This document shows positions 56,218-64,000 of a DNA stretch of 64,000 nucleotides, one piece after another. The DNA lies in contig OW121851.1 in assembly GCA_933228895.1 (NCBI GenBank), positions 124,853,624 through 124,917,623 of the forward strand. Direction: 5' to 3'. Under the pieces are notes generated by a model. It had not been told where the DNA came from. It made no database searches and saw nothing but the letters and a program-made list of their open reading frames with translations. The stretch comes from Platycnemis pennipes (lineage: Eukaryota > Arthropoda > Insecta > Odonata > Platycnemididae). The stretch's first letter is position 1. Each line of letters begins with the position of its first letter. The translations under genes were made by a program, and so were the position numbers.

Positions 56218-56622
56218 CTACTGAATACTCACCATATTATGCATGCCGCGATATTTCATGTGACGAAAAGTGCTGTATAATGAAATCTGTGATATATTTT
56301 TGAGTACGACGTTTGATACATTGCGATACAAGTTGTGAAGCAGTGTGCGATATTCATTATGAATGGAAAAATAACCTTTGTATTTCCACTACGACCATGG
56401 TTTCGACGATAACGTCATCCTCAGGTCTGAGTAGTGTGAGAGAATAAATTGTGGAAATACAAAGGTTATTTTGTCATTCATAATGAATATCGCACACTGC
56501 TTCATAACTTGTATTGCATTGTATCAAACGTCGTACTCAAAAATATATCACAGATTTCATTATACAGCACTTTTCGTCACATGAAATATCGCGGCATACA
56601 TAATATGGTGAGTAATCAGTAG
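56218..56622. mobile_element. Large foldback: 172-base inverted arms, 61-base loop
   Basis: The left arm (56218-56389) and right arm (56451-56622) are reverse complements with only a handful of mismatches. The loop (56390-56450) read on the minus strand contains CTGAGGA (56424-56418), a four-base-pair GACG/CGTC stem and GAAA, then the palindrome ACCATGGT ending in GTC. This order matches a hammerhead ribozyme core apart from one extra base before stem II. It is non-coding. It is larger than, but clearly related in its core to, the elements at 18143 and 45768. Confidence 0.85.
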
Positions 56623-56634
56623 ATCGGAACCATG

Positions 56635-56698
56635 GTCGTAGTGTGAGAGAATGAATTGTGGAAATACAAAGGTTATTTTGTCATTCGTAATGAATACA
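56635..56698 (+). repeat. Direct repeat of the foldback's loop-arm junction
   Basis: GTAGTGTGAGAGAATGAATT, GTGGAAATACAAAGGTTATT and TTGTCATTCGTAATGAATA repeat 56431-56489 with two or three changes, in the same orientation. The hammerhead-like core present in the loop is absent here, where ACCATGGTC runs straight into GTAGTG. Confidence 0.85.
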
Positions 56699-56699
56699 A

Positions 56700-57555
56700 G
56701 TAAATTCCATAAAGTGACGGCAGAAATCACCAATTTTATCCAGTTTGCGATATTTCCGGTATGCATTATGATTTGATATGTAATATGATGCACGACTTTA
56801 ATGGGAAATGTGATGCCACGCGATTTGCAATAAATTTTGATGAGCGTTGTAGCGGTGCTTGAAATATACGGCGTCATGCGATATAAGATTTAACGCCATT
56901 TATATGAACACACTCGATGGCTGATAACACGCGATGTGCGATATCGCGCAGTGAGAATCTCGTTAACGGAAGACAACTTGAGATGTTGCTATTTAAATCA
57001 CGATGTTTTCCTAAGTTCTTTTATTAGATGCTTTTCTTTAGTTCGCGTTTCCATGGTTCCACGGTTCCATTCACGGGTCCCGTTCCCATGGTTACCACTT
57101 TAAGACCGTAATATACGCTATCATTTATATTTCGCTCCTTAACTTTATTTCATTGAAAGATTTTCTAGAAATTGTGTATTAAGGCGCTCTATTCCACTAA
57201 ATACCAGTATCATTATATGTAATTAATTGATATTGATATCGGATATGAAAGAGCGCCCCATTATTTTCGTTGTGGTCTTGCATAAATAGACAACTTTAAA
57301 ACTGTTATATTGTAGAAACCAATATTATTTCCTATTAATGTACATTAATAATTCATTGTGTGGATAATTTCCTTGAATGCATATAATTATTTCCAGTACT
57401 AGGGTAAAATTTAATTAACTTGAGAAAATATTATTCATTTCTTTTTTAGTACGATGTGAAGATTTTTCTTTGATTTTTTTATTTTTTTAGAGAAGCATGC
57501 TTAAAAATTTTTTCATTTGTTTATTCTATTTGAATCACGTTATTGACGTACCGAT
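56700..57555. other. Unassigned AT-rich DNA
   Basis: At 56740-56960 the words GCGATAT and GCGAT recur, as they do around 56160-56370, suggesting more of the same foldback family's body. At 57050-57092 the cluster GTTTCCATGGTTCC and GTTCCCATGGTTAC gives two X-box-like palindromes. Nothing else is assignable. Confidence 0.35.
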
Positions 57556-58050
57556 CATTTCTCGACTGGACATCCTCATGTCGCTGATCCCGGGAGAGAG
57601 ACAGAACCAACTGCTCGAACTCACGGCTGTCGTCTACGGTTGTGTGCGAGTCGTTGACTCCCAGAGCGCGTCGTGATCGTCTATAGTCACGCTTCGCCTC
57701 TTCCCCGAAGGAGGGCGCCACTACCCCCTTTTCTATTTTCCCGGGCACGCCCTCTGACTCCTCCCCTCTCTCTTGCTCGCCCACTCCTAGAAAAGACATT
57801 CATTCCTTCACCCGCATGGGGGCGGGAAGGAGGACCCACCCTCACTCACGATACCGCTCTTGAACTCACCCCCTGAGTCCCGCGACACCCTTATAACAAG
57901 CCCACAGCTATCCGCCCGGTCACTGGTCGCTGCCCTCCGTGACTTCTCTCCCCTCCCCCGGCTCCGCAACAATGGGTACCGGAGCGGGAGGAATAGAGGT
58001 GGTTGCTTCAGGGGGCATGTGCGTCAACTCACGGAAATGAATTAAAAACG
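57556..58050. other. GC-rich, pyrimidine-rich block
   Basis: CpG- and C/T-rich sequence with opposed frames up to 92 codons. No recognisable product. Confidence 0.4.
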
Positions 58051-58555
58051 AATCTTAACCGCGATCGTGCCGAGGCTTCGACCCTTCTTCACGCATGCCA
58101 CTTCGACAAACCCCATTCGTGACCCGTGTGTCATCCTCCGTGACTCTGTTCACGGTGTGTCCCTTGCTCATCTTGGAGGGCCGTGATTATCAAAGGTGGG
58201 TCACTCTTAGCTGTGTACATCATATCGTCTTTCTAAACCTGTGCTCCATCTTTATTCTCCATTCTCATCCTTTTCTATTTCCTCAGACGAATAGTTTTGT
58301 AAAAGCTTTTGTTGGATTTAAAACAAGAAATGATTTTATTCGTGCATCCTTTGCTTTTGTTCGAAGATGAATAATGTTAAACTTACTTCATGGATAAATT
58401 GTCAGCCACGTTATTTCAGGAAGAAATTAAAAAAAAGTATTGCATTGAAATTAGGGAAGCCCTCTAAATTTCATAATTTGATTTTTGTTACTACCGGACG
58501 AACAAGTACAAGTCTCTATGACATACCTTGCTTATACTAACAATTTAGTTTTACG
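58051..58555. other. Unassigned DNA
   Basis: A 91-codon frame at 58095-58370 is unrecognised. AT-rich to the right. Confidence 0.35.
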
Positions 58556-58559
58556 TGAC

Positions 58560-58700
58560 TTGTAAATGCATATCTGTCATGTTTCCATGAAGGAGTTACA
58601 TGGTAGCTCCTAGTTGCATGTAAATAGTGCATGTACGGTGATTTTTCACCCCCCTGCCCTGCTCACTCGCGGTGTCTTGCGAGGTATTATGTAGATGTAC
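58560..58700 (+). mobile_element. LINE family 1, 3' end
   Basis: TTTTTCACCCCCCTGCCCTG, CGGTGTCTTGCGAGGTATTA and TGTAGATGTACATG form the sense 3' terminus with the GTAGATGTA tail. Confidence 0.7.
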
Positions 58701-59760
58701 ATGAATATGTGTATTCTGATTGCTTATCTTTCGCAAAAAATGACTTTTTAAAAATATCCGATCGGCGCTTCTTTTGCTTTCTCTTCTGTTTGTGGGCAAA
58801 TCAAGCTCACCATGGTAGTAAGATTACCAGCTATAATTTCTGCTGCACTCAAATGTCAGATTCCCAAACGAGTTGCAGTTTTATTTTGGCACAAGTAATA
58901 TTGTCACGCCAATCTTTTACAAGTAGTATCGGAATTATTCACTCTCTGTACCAAATAATGGGTGTTACCACACGGAGACACCAATTGATCTAGATGTCTT
59001 TTCGTGACGCGATTGTGAGTTCCGGCTCGTACTCTGGGCAGTGAGCAGATAAATATACCAGCAATTCTATCGGCGATGCGTGAAAGCCTATTTTCGTGCG
59101 GGGACAATGGGAGGCTGGAATTGGAAAAAAGGAGACAATGCCGTTTGTGGTAAACACCCCGGAGATATTTGGTCTCTCATGTGGCCCGTTTGGTACCAAA
59201 TACTTCCTGCTGCCCTTTAATCTCATACTATGCCGTCCCTTTCATTCCTCAATCAATGATGTTTATTCCGCCAGAAAATGACTTGCCTGTAGTTCTATGT
59301 TTTTCAGTAATACCTGTACTATGGTAGGCATCAAATAATAAAAAAAAATATCTTTCTATCATTTGCATATAGTATTTTGATAGCATCAAAAGATATCGAC
59401 GCAGTAATCGAACTTGTCCAATGATACCCGACTATATTTCTCACAGTTACTATAATCCGAGGCGAATGTACTCCTTAATTATGATACCGAATTTTTAATT
59501 TTTTGACGAAGAATTAATATCGCATAATAAAATGTTTCTGTGAATAACATTGCATGCTGGAAAATCTTTCGATTTTTAATTGACCCTGGCTGACAGACTG
59601 TAAATCTAGACAAGAGAGAGATTGTGAGCAATTTTCAGTTTTTTTCCTTAATTTAGAGCTAAGTTGTTCGTTTCAGTTCCGTGATCTTGCTTTTACCACT
59701 TATAAATAGCTTTGTAAGGTTTTACTTGTTGTTCGGTATTGTGGAAATATCTGTAGATGT
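58701..59760. other. Unassigned DNA
   Basis: The segment 59090-59280 has a denser, less AT-biased texture, with a GTAAACA forkhead-type word and AATCAATGA, but no proof of function. The rest is AT-rich. Confidence 0.35.
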
Positions 59761-59767
59761 ATTGAAA

Positions 59768-59827
59768 GTAATATAGTTATATTGACAGTCATATAGTTAT
59801 ATTGACAGTCATACAGTTATATTGACT
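59768..59827 (+). repeat. 20-base tandem repeat, three copies
   Basis: GTCATATAGTTATATTGACA and close variants occupy 59768-59787, 59788-59807 and 59808-59827, with one or two changes between units. Confidence 0.92.
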
Positions 59828-61890
59828 TACATGACATGTTTGTTATCGTTATTTAAAAGCAAGACAAGGAATGACGCTAATGATATTATTCTATTGGACC
59901 CATCTTTCATCATTTTCCATTATTTTTCAACCCCATTGCTCGTTTCGTTCCCAAGAAGATAAACTTCAGGAAATATTTCATTGCTGATGAAGGAGAGACT
60001 GAATCGGCCGATCATTACAGCCTCTGTATAATTTGAAGTCGATCAGAGCTTTTGTACGCTATATATATATATAAGTGGTTTGGGAGTTAAAAAGAAACAT
60101 TATCGGAATATTTTCGACCTCCCTGTTGACGACCTTGAATTCACCGAGAGGTTTTTTTCAAGCCTCCCAAGTTATTATTTCGCCGACTCGACCCGATGAG
60201 CGGACGCTGCGGAGTCGGAGGGAATTTTCTCCTAAGATAGCCTTTTGTCGTGAAAGTTCCTGGAGGCGTGGTGGTGATTGTCCGCTTCAAGGCTACGGGA
60301 GTGTGGCGGAAGCTTGGGGTGGGGGGAGACGCGTGTATTGGCCGAAGGAAACCTCGGAGGACGAAATAGCAATGCGAGAATGAGAGAGAAGTGAGGGAAA
60401 CTCCGACTGAAGCCAACGAAAACCTGCATGTTCCATCGCAGCCGACTAAAATCCCAGCTGAAGAGAAAAGAAAAACCTTGCTTTTCATGGTCAGAAAGGT
60501 TGCTCGATTAAGATGCGATAGGCAGTGTAAACCTTAGAGAAATACATTTGGTTTTATTTGGAAATTTAAGATGACAGTGGACTACAAAACCAGGAATTAT
60601 ATGCAACAAGAGTACTCGATCCATATGATTCATCTTGAATTTGTGAACTGTTCTTGGTATCAAAGTCCCTTACCAATGTTGACGTTTTTGAATGATATAC
60701 TGGACTGAGCTTTTGGGCGTGCTGAGAATCATAAAGTGCTAAAATAGAATTCAAAAATTAGTGGTATTCTGGTGGTTTGTGTGCTTGGATTTGATGACTC
60801 ATTTCCGGAGGATGTCATTGTTGAATACTGAGGACCAATGCAAAGTTTATTTACAATCTACGGGTAAGGGAAAGATATTTTTGATAATTTTCGCGAAAAT
60901 TAAAGATATGTTCGGCATTTATTAAGCCATGATAGAGAAGATTAAGACATTGAAAATGTTCTCTGTGATATATTATTGCTCATTCATTGAATCTTGAATA
61001 ACTCAGGACGAAGATGTTCACCTCGTGAGGCTCCAACTATTGGATTCATCCAATGCCGTTAGATTCATCGGTATATATTCCGTAGTGATACGTAGGGGCC
61101 ATTGGCATGTGGGTTGCCGTAAATAAAGGATACACTTACCTTCGCTTCAAAATAAATTATAACTTATTCTTTTGAGAGGTAGCGTCTCGCTTTTATATGC
61201 GAAGGATACTATACTGGAATCTGAGGATTATTCTCCGGATAGTGGAGCGTATTTTCCAAACTATACCTGTTTCTGCCTCTCTGAAATGTCTCCTCTCAAT
61301 GCCTGCATTCTTTGCTATCCCTGGCTTTTGAAACGAGCTCCCAGCTCCGAGACGAGTCGAGGTGATGGAGAGGAACGTAAAGCGAACTCGGAGGAATAAG
61401 CTCTTAGTGCCGCAAACCATGTGGCAAACGATTTTTCCGCCTTCCGTGAGTAACTCTGGGGCAATTTCCTGGGTTACGCGCGCCAATAAAGTTAGGAGTC
61501 AAGAATATTATGCAGAAAAGAAGACAGCAACAATGTCGCCCACTATTTTGCTACCTCGCATCCTATATTATTCTCAGTGGTGAAGTCGCTGAGCGAAAGT
61601 TCCCAAATGATTGCTATAAATCCTAGTATTACCGGGTCACGTCCTAGCTTGGGAATGACTATGAACCACATAAAGTGTCATTTGCCTATTGGAAGGGCCT
61701 GGATGGTAAACCCTGGAGACTAGAAGGTTGTTCGTAAGATTTAACTTAGTAGAAAAGTTCGAGAAATTACACGAGTTTGAGTCTGACGCTATAGACGTTT
61801 TTTTACTCCATGGTTGAATAAACTCACAGGGCGTAATCCATAGTTTATTAAGAGACAACCGACTTAGGTTTCAAAACGGTAGAAAAAAAT
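59828..61890. other. Unassigned DNA
   Basis: An (AT)n run lies at 60059-60074. A GC-richer patch at 60185-60400 contains frames of 102-115 codons on opposite strands, unrecognised. I see no repeat I can match. Confidence 0.4.
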
Positions 61891-61894
61891 ACGT

Positions 61895-61980
61895 TAATAT
61901 GAAGGGATTAGCCAACAGAAGAAGTCAGAGGAGAATGCGTCAAACCAATTCTAGGATTGCTGACTAATGATGATGATGTA
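61895..61980 (+). mobile_element. RTE-like LINE (family 2), 3' end
   Basis: ATGAAGGGATTAGCCAACAG, AAGAAGTCAG, GCGTCAAACCAATTCTAGGA and TTGCTGACTAATGATGATGA match 54443-54531 and the complement of 14685-14780. Confidence 0.75.
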
Positions 61981-62489
61981 TCATTTTCAAGGTTCATCAA
62001 TTTATTCAATTCAATTACACATGTAAAAAAAATTCCACAGAGTGATTCCTCAGACTTTAGTGTTAGCTTATCTTTTTACTCCTACTACATCATCAGAAAC
62101 GACTGAAGCTACTATTGAAATGAGATTAACTGTCAGAATGAGAGATACTATAAATAGTTGTTCCCACGAACAATACATGCCTGCAATGCAGTCATTTCTT
62201 AAAAGTTAAAAAAATTATACATCACAATGTTTTAACATTTATCAAAGTCATCACATAAAAAGTTATTATTTCTCAAAGTTACCATACCACAACCTTTTAT
62301 TTTCGCTGTTGTTTTTAAAGAAAAGTAATTATTAATGCTGCTAGCCTACCACCTTCTGCCACATGCCCTTTCGGGGTCACGCAGAACGACAGGTAATTGT
62401 AGACGTCGGCGTATGGGATGACTTTAATTTTGACATTATGCTGGACTCCGACGGTATGCATAGGGTTTTTCATCCATAACATCTAATTT
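61981..62489. other. Unassigned AT-rich DNA
   Basis: Nothing assignable. Confidence 0.4.
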
Positions 62490-62725
62490 TTGACTGAGGA
62501 TTATGGCCGTCTTTTTTTTTCTTTTGCCATTATTTACTCTCTACCACCCCTCACCTATTTCCTCTCTACCTCCACACCCCACTCTCCTCGTCTCCTAAAA
62601 TACCCTTTCTTTCCACCCCGCCGTCCCACCCTTCATCCCCTTTGGTCGCGCTTCGCCGCCTTTGGATCAACACGCCTCGTTTTCTTTCCACCCCCGCCCT
62701 CTCCACCCTCCCTTTATTTTTCGAC
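62490..62725 (+). other. Pyrimidine-rich block
   Basis: Runs of C/T such as CCTCTCTACCTCC and CCCCGCCCTCTCCACCCTCC (last block at about 62691). The frames here are compositional. Confidence 0.5.
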
Positions 62726-63489
62726 ATTTATAAGTGCACTCTTTTCCCTTCTGGCCATTTTATACGTATCGGCGGCATGAAAGACCTACACGCTTCCTTT
62801 CTCTCTCTCCACAGACATTTCATTCTTCTTCCATCTCCTCCCAATGGTGATGTGGATGGGTTACTTAAAATTGAGACAAAATAAATATTCTTTTTCTTTT
62901 GCGACAGTTATTTCTTATTTATGATCTCTTGTTGTGATGCAGATGTATATCACGATTTATCAGGCTCGATCGAGCAATATTTTGTGGTGCGCTTTATTCA
63001 TATTTGCATTTCTTTTCTTGGATGTTGTCCTTGTTTTTCACGATTTTTTCGTGACGACCAACGGTCACCGTTAATGTCCCTTAAGTTTTAATTTGCATTT
63101 CTTGTAACCTTTTCCTTTCGATTCCGCAGGCACAAGCGTGTTGGCAGCCTATGGCATATTATCCACTAATTTTGTATGCAATTTCGGAATCTTTATTTTA
63201 CTTGTTTACGATCCTTTAGTTGATTTTAAGGTTACAGTAGTATGTAAATGGGTTTCTGCGCTTACAACACTTGTTTATTGTATTAGAAGCAGAACATTTG
63301 TTTCTCATTTGGTGGGCATACTATCTGTATTCGTTTGGAACTTAAAAAAAGTCCTATTCCATGTATTTATTACGTTATATATCCCATTAATCTGCTTATT
63401 TCTTGAATACTTTGATCGAAAATACGGAAACTTATTGCAATGAGATCCACATAGAAAGGAGGTACAAGTGTTTAATATTTTTCATCATC
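62726..63489. other. Unassigned AT-rich DNA
   Basis: A 101-codon frame (63138-63443) is hydrophobic and AT-driven. CGATTCCGCAGGC at 63119 could be a weak acceptor. Neither amounts to a gene. Confidence 0.35.
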
Positions 63490-63494
63490 TGCTT

Positions 63495-63540
63495 TATACC
63501 ACTAAAGTAATGTCTGTCTTTCTTATCTTTTCAGGTGAGT
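63495..63540 (+). promoter_or_regulatory. Candidate recursive splice site 2
   Basis: The branch-like ACTAAAG (63501-63507) and the tract TGTCTGTCTTTCTTATCTTT (63511-63530) lead to TTCAG/GTGAGT, with the junction between 63534 and 63535. The GTGAGT donor is consensus. The architecture repeats that at 16041-16080, about 47 kb upstream on the same strand. Confidence 0.5.
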
Positions 63541-64000
63541 CCGGAGACTTTTTGTCGCATCTCCTCTGAGTGGAGTGACCTTCCCCTGTCTCCTATTGTC
63601 TTTTTACGCCATTGTTGAGGTATGTATTCAAATTCAGGCTCACTTATGCGGCGAGATGATTAAAGCTCTCAGGGAGTAAACGATCGTGTCGGTTTTATAG
63701 ATAAGTACGGGCCAGCGTAAGAAAACACCGTCGATCTTATGAATGCAAGGATGAATGATGCATGAACGACCGTCTTTCCGAGATTATCTCTGCTTTTTAG
63801 TCGCTGGAATCCCTTGCTCGCCGACTGGTCGTCGAATCAAATTCTTCGGTGGAATAATTTAGCTTTCAAGAGTTTTGTAACCGTCATCCATGTTTTCTTC
63901 AACGACACTCATAAATTATTTATGTCCATGATTTTGTATTCGCTCTTTTTTTGACTTGCCCCAATTTCGTCGAATACTTATCGAGACGGGAATGGCTCTT
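63541..64000. other. Unassigned DNA
   Basis: Moderate GC, with no open frame of note. If the site at 63534 is a normal acceptor, any exon would lie here, but I see no recognisable protein in the first codons. Confidence 0.35.

Noticed and set aside
63138..63443. 101-codon hydrophobic frame near the right end as a membrane protein exon
   Set aside because: AT-rich composition naturally yields Phe/Leu/Ile/Tyr. There is no motif, and the upstream acceptor is weak.

Overview
This window looks like gene-poor chromosomal DNA from an arthropod, most likely an insect. I infer this from its AT-rich, repeat-laden character and its repeat types: tRNA-headed SINEs, truncated non-LTR retrotransposons and small foldback elements. 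The species cannot be named from the sequence. There is no bacterial gene organisation: no long ORFs, operons or ribosome binding sites. The longest open frame is about 200 codons and lies in low-complexity pyrimidine-rich DNA. I could not support any intact cellular protein-coding gene, tRNA, rRNA or CRISPR array.

Two positions on the + strand, 16054-16080 and 63511-63540, join a strong pyrimidine tract and acceptor AG directly to a consensus donor (CAG/GTAAGC and CAG/GTGAGT). That is the layout of recursive ('ratchet') splice sites. The simplest reading is that much or all of the window is the inside of one very long intron of a + strand gene whose exons lie outside.

Most recognisable content is mobile DNA. 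(1) LINE family 1 has a reverse-transcriptase C-terminal end read at 44960-45390 and at least a dozen 5'-truncated 3' ends. These end in a signature (GTGTGGCAGGGGGT and TGCAAGCCACC in the antisense sense) and an ATGTAG-like tail. (2) LINE family 2 is RTE-like. Its C-terminus is read antisense at 14680-15210, with further copies at 5608, 25595, 29585, 54443, 54802 and 61895 and a TGATGATGATG tail. (3) Several tRNA-headed SINE families are present: A at 2646, 6755, 13005, 14050, 38335, 38640, 51215, 54630 and 55860; B at 9755 and 22125; C at 12545 and 13570; and others. (4) Foldback elements with near-perfect inverted arms carry a short unpaired leader, target-site duplications and a hammerhead-like core, at 18143, 45768, 53445 and 56218, with a relic at 31430. 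I regard these as the most interesting system here; they resemble small non-autonomous Penelope-like elements or retrozymes. (5) One diverged 300-450 bp repeat of unknown class occurs in opposite orientations at 25190 and 50600.

Layout: 0-10 kb holds duplicated sequence, SINEs, an RTE relic, a TIR element and G-rich DNA. 10-20 kb holds a SINE/LINE cluster, the first ratchet site and a foldback. 20-31 kb holds SINE heads, LINE ends and GC-rich islands. 31-44 kb is mostly quiet AT-rich DNA with two abutting SINEs at 38.3-38.9 kb and a CpG-rich block at 39.5 kb. 44-56.7 kb is the densest repeat region, with LINE coding relic, minisatellite, foldbacks and nested insertions. 56.7-64 kb is quieter and ends with the second ratchet site. 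Pyrimidine-rich blocks of 200-400 bp recur on the + strand throughout.
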